From an uncultured Clostridia bacterium (lineage in GTDB: Bacteria > Bacillota > Clostridia > Lachnospirales > Anaerotignaceae): 64,000 nucleotides of DNA. The notes below the pieces were generated by a model, which saw only the letters and a program-made list of their open reading frames with translations, was not told where the DNA came from and ran no database searches. The translations under genes were made by a program, and so were the position numbers. Positions 28,372 to 37,439 of this stretch are shown here, one piece after another. Every line of letters begins with the position of its first letter. Within the stretch, counting starts at the first letter, position 1. The stretch is taken from NCBI GenBank assembly GCA_944384265.1, contig CALWSR010000016.1, positions 1 to 64,000 on the forward strand, in the 5' to 3' direction.

Positions 28372-29751
28372 ATGAAACAAAACTTTTTTGAAAAATATCA
28401 TACAGTGTATTTTATAGGCATTGGCGGCATCAGTATGTCCGGATTGGCAGAAATATTAAAATCAAGGGGATTTTCTGTTTCCGGCTCTGATATGAATGCC
28501 TCTGCTGTGACAGAGCGTCTTTGTCAGGACGGCATTGCTGTCAACATTGGACACAAAGCAGAAAATATTACAGAAGACATACAGCTTGTGGTTTATACAG
28601 CGGCCATCAAAGAAGATAATCCAGAGCTGATTGCCGCAAAACAAAAAAATATAAAAATCATAGACAGAGCCCAGCTTTTGGGCAAAATCATGGAGGATTA
28701 TCCCCATTCTATTGCCGTTGCAGGCACCCATGGAAAAACCACAACCACAGGCATGGTTTCCGACATTCTTATTTATGCCCGCAAGGACCCTACCATTACC
28801 GTAGGAGGCATTTTGCCCACCATAGACAGCAATACAAAGGTGGGAGCAAGCTCTTATTTTGTGGCAGAGGCCTGTGAGTATTTTGACAGCTTTTTGCAGT
28901 TTTATCCTTTTGTTGGCATTATACTCAACATTGAGGCAGACCACTTAGATTATTTTAAAAGCTTAGAAAACATCAGGGCCTCCTTTCACCGTTTTGCCAG
29001 TCACATTCCTGCAAAAGGCACACTTGTGATACACAATGAAATACCACATCTGGAGGAGCTGTTAGAGGATATTCCCTGTCATATAGAAACATTTGGATTG
29101 AAAGGCCGGGCAAATTGGACAGCAGAAAATATAGACCATGACATAAATGGCAAAAACAGCTTTGATGTTTATCATAACGGAGCATTTTTAGGACGTGTTA
29201 CACTATATGTACCGGGAGAGCATAATATTACAAATGCACTTTCTGCCTTTGCTGCCGCCTATGCACTTTCTTTGCCGACGGAGCATATTATAAAGGGCTT
29301 GGAGCAATTTCGGGGAACAGAAAGACGTTTTCAAAAAAAGGGAGAAAAGGACGGCATACTTGTCATTGATGACTATGCTCACCACCCCACAGAAATCAAA
29401 GCCACACTTTCTGCTGCCAAAAAAATCAAGCACAACAAAATTTATTGTGTATTTCAATCCCATACCTATTCCCGTACCAAGTTTTTATTTGACTCCTTTG
29501 CAGAAGCCTTTTCTGATGCAGACGTCATTGTTTTGGCAGATATTTATGCCGCCAGAGAAAAGGATACAGGCTTGATTCATGCCAGGGATTTAGAGAAAAA
29601 AATTGCTTTGCAGGGAAAAAATGCCGTTTATTGCGGTGATTTTCATTCCATTGTGCAGTATCTAAATCAGCATTGCCAAAGGGGAGATTTGATATTAACC
29701 GTAGGAGCAGGGGATATTTATAAGGTGGGAGAGCAGTTTTTAAACCAATGA
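28372..29751 (+). CDS. murC: UDP-N-acetylmuramate--L-alanine ligase
   Basis: The 459-residue Mur ligase adds L-Ala to UDP-MurNAc in peptidoglycan synthesis. It shows the N-terminal GIGGISMSGLA nucleotide-binding motif, the ATP loop AGTHGKTTTTGM near residue 119, NIEADHLDYF and DDYAHHPTEI. It is the only plus-strand gene inside the 25-33 kb minus-strand block, so it is read against its neighbours. GAGGCGG precedes ATG 28372. Length is typical. Confidence 0.97.
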   Translation: MKQNFFEKYHTVYFIGIGGISMSGLAEILKSRGFSVSGSDMNASAVTERLCQDGIAVNIGHKAENITEDIQLVVYTAAIKEDNPELIAAKQKNIKIIDRAQLLGKIMEDYPHSIAVAGTHGKTTTTGMVSDILIYARKDPTITVGGILPTIDSNTKVGASSYFVAEACEYFDSFLQFYPFVGIILNIEADHLDYFKSLENIRASFHRFASHIPAKGTLVIHNEIPHLEELLEDIPCHIETFGLKGRANWTAENIDHDINGKNSFDVYHNGAFLGRVTLYVPGEHNITNALSAFAAAYALSLPTEHIIKGLEQFRGTERRFQKKGEKDGILVIDDYAHHPTEIKATLSAAKKIKHNKIYCVFQSHTYSRTKFLFDSFAEAFSDADVIVLADIYAAREKDTGLIHARDLEKKIALQGKNAVYCGDFHSIVQYLNQHCQRGDLILTVGAGDIYKVGEQFLNQ

Positions 29752-30652
29752 AAGCCATTGTCTGATACAGTGTTTTAAAATATTTGTGATATTGCTGAAA
29801 ATTTTGCAGCATGAAAATGGTGATTAAAAAATGTTTATGCAAAGGCATTGACGTGTTCCTGGATAAGAGTGCAAAAGGGGCCGCTGCAAAATAATCGTGT
29901 ACAAAACCGGTTGCTTTTTGAGCAAATTCCACTCAGAAAACAGCCGGTTTTTTGTGGTTTGTAAGCTTTCTTTGTGCAAGCTGCTGCCACAATTTCATTT
30001 TGCCGCAGCTTTCTGGCATATTTAAAATTAGAATTTTTCAATGAAATTTTTCAATAAATGATTTGTATTTCACATTTTTGTATACAAAACAAAATAAAAA
30101 AACTATCACAAAAAGTATTTTTCAAATATCCCATCTCTCTGTCAAAAAATAACTGCAAATGCTGTTAAGATATTGAAAAAGCAATGGATTTTTATAAAAA
30201 AGCGGCTGTCTGGCCCAACAGATGGTTTTTTATGTTCAGTCATAGCTTATAAACCATTTTGTGTTATATGCTGTCATGAAAAAAGGGCTTTCATATTACT
30301 GTTTTTCCCTTCCTGTTCTTTGCCGTATCCATGGTCTTTACAGAACTGCCATCGTACTGTTTTTTTCAAATGCGCTATAAAGCTTGCTGTATCTGTTTGA
30401 AGCAATACAAAATACATTTATAGTATTTATCCCCTTGCAAACGACACCATTTTTCTGTTATCTTTTCTATTTCTCTTCTTTTTCTTCATAGAATATATTT
30501 TTTTATTATAATATTTGCAGCACTTCTGTGTATGACTGTATAGCCCTCATTTTCGGCATTTTCTTTTGCAGTGTTATATGTAATTTTATGAAAAGGAGTT
30601 TTTATTTCTCCTTCCATACCAAAAAGTATTTATCTAATCCTTGGTTTTATTT
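29752..30652. other. Long gene-free region after murC
   Basis: About 900 bp between murC and the guaB terminator contain no credible gene. They hold one copy of a dispersed repeat (29883-30009); the rest is T-rich and featureless. Small open frames (30173-30400, 30528-30731) lack ribosome sites. Confidence 0.6.
29883..30009 (+). repeat. Dispersed repeat, copy 1 (inverted ends)
   Basis: The core 29905-30010 is identical in length to 57864-57969 and differs at 4 of 106 bases. It contains a terminator-like hairpin built from ACCGG/CCGGT plus an inner CTTTTTGAG/CTCAGAAAA stem, then T6. The right end ATTTTGCCGCAGC is mirrored on the left by GCTGCAAAAT, a 3-nt-shorter inverted version. It lies about 130 bp after murC in the same orientation. 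Confidence 0.85.
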
Positions 30653-30688
30653 ACACAAAAAAACGAGCAGAATTGATATCTGCTCGTT
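30653..30688 (-). terminator. Terminator after guaB
   Basis: AACGAGCAGA (30662-30671) and TCTGCTCGTT (30679-30688) form a perfect 10-bp stem, followed on the minus strand by T7. Confidence 0.9.
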
Positions 30689-30695
30689 ATGCTCA

Positions 30696-32207
30696 TTAGC
30701 TATTATAGGAAGCTGTCTGGTTATCTTTTAATATGACATCATGAGCGCCGCCTTCTGTCAGGCTGGTTGCGGAAATGACAGTCAGCTTTGCCTTTTGCTG
30801 TAATTCCGGTATGGTCAATGCACCGCAATTACACATGGTTGATTTCACTTTTTTCAGTGACAAAGCCACATTGTCATGCAGACTGCCGGCATATGGCACA
30901 TAGGAGTCCACGCCTTCTTCAAAAGAAAGCTTTTGCTCCCCGCCCATGTCATATCTTTGCCAATTTCTTGCTCTGGAAGAGCCTTCGCCCCAATATTCCT
31001 TCATATAGCTGCCATTGATGTTTACTTTGTTTGTAGGGCTTTCATCAAAACGGGAGAAATAGCGTCCCAGCATCAAAAAATCTGCGCCCATTGCCAGTGC
31101 CAATGTCATATGATAATCATAAACAATGCCGCCGTCAGAGCAAATGGGAATATAAATGCCTGTTTCTTTAAAATAAGCATCTCTTGCCTCTGCCACTTCT
31201 ATGACAGCAGAGGCCTGTCCCCTGCCGATTCCTTTTTGTTCTCTTGTGATACAAATAGAGCCGCCGCCAATACCCACCTTTATAAAATCCGCACCGCATT
31301 CTGCCAAAAAGCGGAAGCCGTCTTTGTCCACCACATTTCCTGCGCCAATCTTTACACTGTCGCCGTATTCCTTGCGTATAAATTCCAGTGTCAGCTTTTG
31401 CCATTCTGAAAAGCCCTCTGAGGAGTCAATGCAAAGAATATCTGCTCCGGCCTCCAAAAGTGCAGGCACACGCTCTTTGTAATCTCTTGTATTGATACCG
31501 GCGCCCACCACATATCTTTTTTGTGCATCTAAAAGCTCATACTGATTTTCTTTATGCATATCATAATCCTTGCGAAATACCATATATACCAAACGCCCTT
31601 GGTCATCTACAATAGGCAGAGAGTTTAATTTATGGTCCCAAATGATATTGTTTGCTTCTTTCAATGTGGTACCCTTTGGCGCACAGACCAGCTTGTCAAA
31701 GGGGGTCATAAAATCCTTCACCTTTTCTGTGCCATTCATACGACTGATGCGATAGTCACGGCTGGTGACAATACCCACCAGCTTTCCCTCGGCTGTGCCG
31801 TCGGTGGTCACAGCCACTGTGGAATGGCCTGTCTTTTCTTTTAATGCAAGAATGTCTTTTAATGTGCTTTCTGGAGTGATGTTGGAATCGCTTACAACAA
31901 AGCCTGCCTTGTAAGACTTGGCACGCTGTACCATAGCAGCTTGGTTTTCAATGGTTTGTGAACCGTATATAAATGAAATGCCCCCTTCTTTTGCAAGGGC
32001 AACAGCCATTTTGTCATCAGAAACAGATTGCATGACGGCAGATACCAATGGAATGTTCATTTCCAGTGCAGGCTTTTCACCTTTTTTAAATTTTACAATG
32101 GGGGTTTTTAGACTGACATTATCGGGGATACACTCCACAGAGGAATAGCCGGGAACAAGAAGATATTCACTGAATGTACGGGAAAGAGATTGAAAATAAG
32201 TTGCCAT
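30696..32207 (-). CDS. guaB: IMP dehydrogenase of the Tritrichomonas-like type
   Basis: The 503-residue enzyme oxidises IMP to XMP, the committed step to GMP. The catalytic Cys is in [14 protein letters not shown] near residue 319 and the mobile-flap Arg-Tyr dyad is in [15 protein letters not shown] pair lies between about 95 and 220 (ITSRDYR-type segments). CNCGAL and [11 protein letters not shown] near the C-terminus, the 503-residue length and the GGG (rather than GPG) before SIC recall the Tritrichomonas foetus enzyme and its bacterial relatives. AGGAGG precedes the ATG. It is read alone, with its own promoter and terminator. Confidence 0.95.
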   Translation of the reverse strand: MATYFQSLSRTFSEYLLVPGYSSVECIPDNVSLKTPIVKFKKGEKPALEMNIPLVSAVMQSVSDDKMAVALAKEGGISFIYGSQTIENQAAMVQRAKSYKAGFVVSDSNITPESTLKDILALKEKTGHSTVAVTTDGTAEGKLVGIVTSRDYRISRMNGTEKVKDFMTPFDKLVCAPKGTTLKEANNIIWDHKLNSLPIVDDQGRLVYMVFRKDYDMHKENQYELLDAQKRYVVGAGINTRDYKERVPALLEAGADILCIDSSEGFSEWQKLTLEFIRKEYGDSVKIGAGNVVDKDGFRFLAECGADFIKVGIGGGSICITREQKGIGRGQASAVIEVAEARDAYFKETGIYIPICSDGGIVYDYHMTLALAMGADFLMLGRYFSRFDESPTNKVNINGSYMKEYWGEGSSRARNWQRYDMGGEQKLSFEEGVDSYVPYAGSLHDNVALSLKKVKSTMCNCGALTIPELQQKAKLTVISATSLTEGGAHDVILKDNQTASYNS

Positions 32208-32278
32208 AATTTGCCTCCTGTCTAAAATATACAGTAATCTGTTTTCGTGTGTAGAAAGTAATTTTTGATGTATCCTTT

Positions 32279-32306
32279 ATTATAGCATAAAAGCTTATTT
32301 GTGCAA
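32279..32306 (-). promoter_or_regulatory. Promoter of guaB
   Basis: On the minus strand TTGCAC (32301-32306), a 16-bp spacer and TATAAT (32279-32284) lie about 70 bp before the guaB start. Confidence 0.7.
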
Positions 32307-32334
32307 ATAGAAACACAGCTTCAAAATCAATGAT

Positions 32335-32826
32335 TTAATATTTTAAATAGACAATGGTTTTTTCTCCCACAATACCTGTCAAAAATCCTGTGGCTCCCCC
32401 AATGACAAGCAATATGGGCAAATAATACAAAAGCCTTATATTTTCCACTGCTATGCAGGCAAAAATCATTTGTCCTATGTTGTGGCTCATGCCTCCTATG
32501 ATGCTGACATAGACCATACTGAAGCGTTTTGTTTTTTGAAAAGCAGCCATAGCCAAAAAGCTGAGCATGGCACCTGCTCCGCTGTATAAAAAGCTGGCAA
32601 AGCCTGTAAAAACAAATCCGGAAAGCAATATTCTCACAAGAGAAATGCCCAAAGCCGTTTTGGCATCAAACAGATAAAGGGCAAGCAATACCACCACATT
32701 GGCAAGCCCCAGCTTCATGCCAGGCACAACCATAGGCACAGCCAGCAAACGCTCTACATAGCCAAGAAGAAGTGCAACAGCAGATAACAAAGCGCAATAT
32801 GCAATTTTTCTGCTATCCATAGTCAT
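32335..32826 (-). CDS. Gx-family integral membrane transporter
   Basis: The 163-residue protein has five or six hydrophobic segments and the glycine-rich motifs VPGMKLGLANVV and LYSGAGAML typical of the Gx transporter family (often annotated as heptaprenyl diphosphate synthase component I). It follows the NusG-II protein by 9 bp. This pair is common in Clostridia near FMN-linked electron transfer genes, though none are present here. The substrate is unknown; an S-component-like role is possible. GGAGGAGG lies just before the ATG. Confidence 0.85.
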   Translation of the reverse strand: MTMDSRKIAYCALLSAVALLLGYVERLLAVPMVVPGMKLGLANVVVLLALYLFDAKTALGISLVRILLSGFVFTGFASFLYSGAGAMLSFLAMAAFQKTKRFSMVYVSIIGGMSHNIGQMIFACIAVENIRLLYYLPILLVIGGATGFLTGIVGEKTIVYLKY

Positions 32827-32835
32827 CCTCCTCCT

Positions 32836-33162
32836 TTATTTGATTTCCACTACCACTTTATGGGGCAGGCATACAATCATTTCATGAGGCTGCTTGATGG
32901 ATTTTTGCTGTACACAAAGCTGGTCAGGGCAATCAGCCTCTATGACAGCGGCAGTATGCTTTTGGATTTGAACAATATTATAGCCCTGAGGCGTTTCTAT
33001 GGTATAAGTGCCGTCTTCAGAAAGAGAAACCTCCTTCCAAAGTGTACCATCAATGGAAATGGCAGCCACATCAGAAGCTTTTTTTTGATAGGCTGTGACG
33101 CCATAAAACAGTGCCGCTGCCACAAAAAGCAGCAATACAAAAATCAATTCCTTTTTTTTCAT
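32836..33162 (-). CDS. NusG domain II-containing membrane-anchored protein
   Basis: The 108-residue protein has an N-terminal membrane anchor (residues 6-20, LIFVLLLFVAAALFYG) and an extracytoplasmic small beta domain ending CLPHKVVVEIK. The CPDQLCV cysteine pair near residue 80 is typical of this family. ATG 33162 is preferred: an in-frame upstream start would run into the tRNA-Phe gene, and AAAGGA sits before 33162. It forms an operon with the Gx transporter. Function is not established. Confidence 0.82.
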   Translation of the reverse strand: MKKKELIFVLLLFVAAALFYGVTAYQKKASDVAAISIDGTLWKEVSLSEDGTYTIETPQGYNIVQIQKHTAAVIEADCPDQLCVQQKSIKQPHEMIVCLPHKVVVEIK

Positions 33163-33191
33163 GGTATGGTTTTCCTTTCGATATAAACAAA

Positions 33192-33218
33192 AAAGGAAGC
33201 CATGGCTTCCTTTACAAA
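33192..33218 (-). terminator. Palindromic terminator after tRNA-Phe
   Basis: A 22-bp perfect palindrome (33192-33213, AAAGGAAGCCA and its mirror) is followed on the minus strand by T6. It separates the tRNA from the NusG-II gene. Confidence 0.75.
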
Positions 33219-33234
33219 AACGACAAAAACAATA

Positions 33235-33307
<73 letters not shown>

Positions 33308-33319
33308 TTAACAGTGAAT

Positions 33320-33348
33320 ACTATACACTATTTGATATATTTTGTCAA
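33320..33348 (-). promoter_or_regulatory. Promoter of tRNA-Phe
   Basis: On the minus strand TTGACA (33343-33348), a 17-bp spacer and TATAGT (33320-33325) lie 13 bp before the tRNA, typical for stable RNA. Confidence 0.85.
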
Positions 33349-34131
33349 TGATTTTTTATGAATAAAAATCATTTGCTTCTTTTTGAAAAAATAGCTTTAT
33401 AAAAAATGGCCGGCTGTCTGATTTTCTATCTATCCATGTTTTTGGAATGGGATATGGCATAAAGGCATTTTATAATAAAATTTGATGAAATGGTACATAC
33501 TGAAAAATAAAAGAAATTTGTTCTGCCAATAAAAAACAATGGGCTGTTGCGGCACTGCATTTTGCTGTGTGCTTTGGCAGTAAAAAAAGGGAAAAATGCT
33601 TTTACTGTATTAGTATGAAAAATTTTTGAAAAAATCCCTTTTTGGCTTTGCCAAAGGGCAGAGAAAATGCAAAACAGTTTCGGCGGCAAAGCAGTATGAC
33701 AATATAGTGGAAAAATTGGCAGTAAACAAAAAGATTCATAGGCCATTATTATTTGGTACTGCCTTTCACAAAAGCTGCATATTGTCAAGGTAAAAAACCA
33801 TTTTACAAAACAGTGAAGCATATATTATATTTTAATATATAAAAAATTGTATGACAAAAAGAAAAAGGCCATGTTGTTTTTGTCATAAAATATAAAAATT
33901 TGTATGTGCAGAAATAGGGTATGCTTTTATGACGAATAGGATAATGGCTGTTTTTTATATCATGTCCCAAGTATAGCCAAAAAAGCCATGGTAATGGATA
34001 TAGCAGCAGTAAAAAAATGTATCAAAGCAAAACAATAGTGGTAATGTATGGGGCCGTATCATTGAAAGGGGAATGGGCAAAACCATTTTAAAATGGATAG
34101 GATAAAAACAAAAAATTATATTATTTTTTTG
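33349..34131. other. Gene-free region before serS
   Basis: No open frame with a ribosome site, repeat or RNA was recognised in about 780 bp. A perfect 14-bp palindrome CCATTTTAAAATGG lies at 34083-34096, about 40 bp before the serS promoter. Confidence 0.6.
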
Positions 34132-34159
34132 TTGACAAACCAAAAAAGTATGATACAAT
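34132..34159 (+). promoter_or_regulatory. Promoter of serS
   Basis: TTGACA (34132-34137), a 16-bp spacer and TACAAT (34154-34159) precede the T-box leader. Confidence 0.85.
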
Positions 34160-34169
34160 TAAGGACAAA

Positions 34170-34404
34170 TAGAAACAGAAAAAAGCGTTTGAGGAAAGTT
34201 AAGTCTTGTAATTATCTTACAGAGAGCCAATGGCAGGTGGAAATTGGCAGAAAAAAGAGATGCTCCGCTTTCTGAGCTGGTCGGTGAAAGCCGAAAGGGT
34301 AAGCCCTTTACTGCTGTTTGAGAGGTTCGCTGTGTGCGGACAAGCTGGGTGGCAACGCGGGAGATAGGCTCTCGTCCCTTTTTTGAGGGATGAGGGCCTT
34401 TTTT
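34170..34404 (+). promoter_or_regulatory. Serine T-box riboswitch leader
   Basis: The T-box sequence GGGTGGCAACGCGG lies at 34347-34360. A terminator with arms GGCTCTCGTCCC and GGGATGAGGGCC (34367-34398) and a T6 run follows. The likely specifier is TCC (Ser) at 34264-34266, in the context GATGCTCCGCTTTCTGAG. Uncharged tRNA-Ser should switch on serS. Confidence 0.93.
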
Positions 34405-34458
34405 GATTTCTGTTTGAGAGTATGCTATTTGTTTTTATTATCATAAGGAGGATTTCAA

Positions 34459-35751
34459 ATGTTAGATATCAAATTGATTCGTACCAATCCGGAGCTGGTA
34501 AAAGAAAACATCAAAAAGAAATTTCAGGACGAAAAGCTGGTTTTGGTGGATGAGGTCATTGAAATGGACCAGCAATTTCGTGAAACAAAGGGAAAATGCG
34601 ATGATTTAAGAAGCCAGAGAAACACCATCAGCAAGGCCATTGGCGGTATGATGGCAAGAGGAGAAAAGGAGGAGGCAGAAAAAGCAAAGGCTCAGGTGAG
34701 CGCCATGGCAGAAGAATTGGCAGAGCTGGAAGCACTGGAGGAAAAGCTGACAGCACAAATCAGAGAAAGAATGCTTGTCATTCCCAATATCATTGACGAC
34801 TCTGTGCCTCTTGGAAAGGATGACAGCGAAAATGTGGAGGTAGAGCGTTTTGGAGAGCCTGCTGTACCGGATTTTGAGGTGCCTTATCATATAGACATTA
34901 TGGAAAGCCTCAGCGGTATTGATTTAGACAGTGCCAGAAAAACAAGCGGAAATGGTTTTTATTACCTTTGCGGTGATGTGGCAAGACTGCACTCTGCCAT
35001 ACTTTCTTATGCAAGAGATTTTATGATTGACAAGGGATTTGTTTATTATATTCCCCCCTTTATGATTCGCAGCAATGTGGTGACAGGGGTTATGAGCTTT
35101 GCAGAAATGGAAAACATGATGTATAAAATAGAAGGAGAGGATTTATATCTCATTGGTACCAGTGAGCATTCCATGATTGGCAAATTTATTGATACCATAT
35201 TGGAGGAGGAGTCACTGCCTCAAACACTGACAAGCTACTCTCCTTGCTTTAGAAAAGAGGTGGGTGCCCATGGCATTGAAGAAAGAGGGGTTTATAGAAT
35301 CCATCAGTTTGAAAAGCAGGAAATGATTGTGGTTTGCAAGCCGGAGGACAGTCCTTATTGGTTTAAACAGCTTTATCAAAACACAGTAGAATTTTTCCGC
35401 TCTTTGGATGTGCCCGTGAGAACATTGGAATGCTGCTCAGGAGATTTGGCAGATTTAAAAGTAAAAAGCATTGATGTGGAAGCATGGTCCCCAAGACAGA
35501 AAAAATATTTTGAAGTGGGAAGCTGCTCCAATTTGGGCGACGCCCAGGCACGCCGTTTGGGCATTCGTGTCAAAAACAAAGAAAAAGGAAATTATTTTGC
35601 ACATACATTAAATAATACTGTTGTGGCGCCTCCTCGTATGCTCATTGCATTTTTGGAAAACAATCTCAATGCAGACGGCAGCATTTCCATTCCTAAGCCA
35701 TTGCAGCCATATATGGGAGGCAAAGAAGTGCTTGTGCCAAATAAAAAATAA
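34459..35751 (+). CDS. serS: Seryl-tRNA synthetase
   Basis: The 430-residue class II synthetase has an N-terminal antiparallel coiled coil (about 30-105) that clamps tRNA-Ser. Motif 2 is FRKEVGAHG and motif 3 includes PPRMLIAFLEN. YYLCGDVARLHSAI lies at the start of the catalytic core. The start ATG 34459 has AAGGAGG upstream. It is controlled by the T-box leader and ended by a hairpin at 35885-35907. Confidence 0.97.
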   Translation: MLDIKLIRTNPELVKENIKKKFQDEKLVLVDEVIEMDQQFRETKGKCDDLRSQRNTISKAIGGMMARGEKEEAEKAKAQVSAMAEELAELEALEEKLTAQIRERMLVIPNIIDDSVPLGKDDSENVEVERFGEPAVPDFEVPYHIDIMESLSGIDLDSARKTSGNGFYYLCGDVARLHSAILSYARDFMIDKGFVYYIPPFMIRSNVVTGVMSFAEMENMMYKIEGEDLYLIGTSEHSMIGKFIDTILEEESLPQTLTSYSPCFRKEVGAHGIEERGVYRIHQFEKQEMIVVCKPEDSPYWFKQLYQNTVEFFRSLDVPVRTLECCSGDLADLKVKSIDVEAWSPRQKKYFEVGSCSNLGDAQARRLGIRVKNKEKGNYFAHTLNNTVVAPPRMLIAFLENNLNADGSISIPKPLQPYMGGKEVLVPNKK

Positions 35752-35884
35752 TATGGGCATAGAGATGAAAAAGGTGCTTGGCGGATATAAAAAAATATAT
35801 GGCACTGTAAGCAGGTATTTTTAAAATATAAAAATAGGCTTGACATTGCTTGATTTGAAAGAAGGCAGTCAAAACAGGAGAAGG

Positions 35885-35907
35885 GGAGGCAGTATATGCC
35901 TCCTTTT
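35885..35907 (+). terminator. Terminator after serS
   Basis: GGAGGCA (35885-35891) and TGCCTCC (35897-35903) form a short strong stem followed by T4. Confidence 0.7.
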
Positions 35908-36160
35908 GATTTTAAAAAAAGATATATTACTGCTGTAAAAAGGATGAAAACAAACCTTTGTGAAAATAAGTTTGCTGTCATTTATGATTTGACAAAGAAG
36001 TCTGTTGGTATAAAATGTATCAAACAAATTTTTGTAAAAAAAGGACAATGTGGAAAAAAGACTGAATTTGACGGTTTTGCCATGATTACTTTATCTGGAG
36101 ATAAAAAAGAAGCTGCAAAAAAACAATATAATCAATTTCTTGGAAATTCTGAAAAAAAGG
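35896..36160 (+). pseudogene. Remnant of the small secreted-protein family (pair 1)
   Basis: The open frame here starts inside the serS terminator and has no ribosome site, so it is not a real start. Its segment MITLSGDKKEAA resembles YIDLSGNDKKSD of the broken gene at 48058-48803, and it sits just before a membrane-protein remnant, as the secreted partner does at 40206. It is therefore read as a decayed copy lacking its signal peptide. Homology is by eye and moderate; the frame keeps many Lys and Cys residues without other recognisable motifs. Confidence 0.45.
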
Positions 36161-36302
36161 GAATCGTTTGCAAAATAAATATATTTCTTTTTTGCTGCTG
36201 CTTTTGTGTATGGCAATCACTTTGTATTATTATAAAATGATAGACGATACTTATAACTGTTTTTTTGGCATGGCTTTATGTGGCAGCTATTTTTCTCTCT
36301 AA
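36161..36302 (+). pseudogene. 5' part of a split four-helix membrane protein gene (pair 1)
   Basis: In one frame the sequence reads SFLLLLLCMAITLYYYK and then IDDTYNCFF, matching the start of the intact paralogue at 40708-41082 (VSFLLLFLCVAITLYYYYYK, DDTYNWFF). The DNA before it (GTTTGCAAAATAAAT) also matches the paralogue's TTG start region. Homology stops at TTTTTCTCTC TA near 36302; the next paralogue words resume at 39969 (TATCCATTTG). The gene is thus interrupted by about 3.67 kb. A small frameshift after NCFF shows it is also decayed. Confidence 0.75.
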
Positions 36303-36353
36303 AGGAGCTGTCCTTAATACACAGCTACAAAACGAAAAACAAAACAAAAAAGA

Positions 36354-36411
36354 AAAGGGTGTGCCTTGCTCAGAAGCGGCCAAGCATCGCTTTGAGTAAG
36401 ACGTACCCTTT
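36354..36411. terminator. 58-bp hairpin near the left end of the inserted segment
   Basis: AAAGGGT and ACCCTTT close a stem that continues with CTTGCTCA/TGAGTAAG and an inner AGCG/CGCT. It may be a bidirectional terminator or a structured end of the mobile DNA. Confidence 0.55.
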
Positions 36412-36855
36412 CATCACATAAATTATGCCGCAGCAAACCCTCGCAGCTATCTTCCTTTAGCCGTTTTACAAAATAGTGCAGCCATTCCTCCGAGGTGGGA
36501 ATATCACCGGTGCAGGGTAGTTCCCATTGCGTCCAAGATGGCGGCTAAAGTGGGCAGTCACGAGATGAAGCACGTTTCGTGGGAGTAGTTTCAAGCACAG
36601 CAGAAAGGCCCACCACCAGAGCGCAGCAAAGTGCCCTGTTTTTTGTCTGCCTGCAAGGGCAGAAATAGCAAAGCGCACCCCATAGATGAGGTGCGCTTTC
36701 AGATCGGCCGCCTGCTGGGATTGCACTGCAAACAATCCCAGCCAAAGTGTGATGTTGTACAGGTTCCCGGCAGTTCCCTGGGCCACTGGGGATTGGCCGG
36801 CCCAGTGGGTTTTGAAAAATATCCATTTGTGCTTGGGTATCTGCCGCTATGGTCC
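36412..36855 (-). pseudogene. Decayed coding in the inserted segment, unrecognised
   Basis: Minus-strand frames give plausible but broken protein text, for example LYNITLWLGLFAVQSQQAAD and HLIYGVRFAISALAGRQKTG, then in another frame GDIPTSEEWLHYFVKRLKED. The switching frames suggest frameshifts in former genes of the foreign segment. The part around 36655-36720 resembles 39900-39968 at the other end (both encode a QQ...H...G hydrophobic stretch). No family is assigned. Confidence 0.4.
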
Positions 36856-37439
36856 TCAAAGATTTATCCCCCACCAGAAAACATCCCAAGTAGAAACGTG
36901 GCATTGGACAACGTCTGCCTTTACCAATGCACGCACAACAGCCTTGCCGTCCTGCATGATTTCATATATCATCCAATAGTTTCCAGAGTTTTTGCTTGTT
37001 GCGCAGAAGTTCCCGTTTGCCATCTGCGTCAGGTCTACAATAGAACCCGTTCGGGAATCCGTTATGGGCAAAGTGTCATTCTGATACATCTGCTGTATCC
37101 CAGACAGGGCATTTCCTGCCCATGGTTACGCCGATGTCATAAACGTTGCCCGGCACCATATGGTAGTTAATCATATCAAGTGCAATCGAACCGCCTTTGG
37201 GATATGTTGCCACTTCCATGGTGTTAGATTCCCTGTTATAGGTGACAGGGATAGTCGCTTTGCCGGAGCCATGGTTGTTATCCGATACTTTGCCCTGGGG
37301 CTGTCGGCGGCGTCCGGCAACGTGACTGTGGCAACGTTTTTATGGGAGGAGGTCACAATGATATTGTCTGTATGGTTGTTGCCTTCCACCAAGAAGCTGT
37401 ATTCCGAATTCCTCGCAATCATATGGACTGCCTGGGTAT
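36856..37439 (-). pseudogene. Frameshifted C-terminal extension of the DUF6273/Ig-like protein
   Basis: Directly after the stop of the surface gene, the minus strand continues to encode sensible protein in shifting frames: VHMIARNSEYSFLVEGNN, then SHKNVATVTLPDAADSP, then after a frameshift GKATIPVTYNRESNTMEVA and GGSIALDMINYHM, then after another TDSRTGSIVDLTQMANG ending in DGKAVVRALVKADV. This reads as a further Ig-like/surface domain. At least three frameshifts separate it from the upstream gene, so the present 756-residue product is truncated. Confidence 0.7.

Noticed and set aside
29835-30041. 68-codon minus-strand frame over the dispersed repeat
   Set aside because: The frame is not kept in the second copy of the repeat, so it is not coding.
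33349-34131. Small RNA gene in the gap before serS
   Set aside because: No promoter plus terminator pair or recognisable RNA motif was found.
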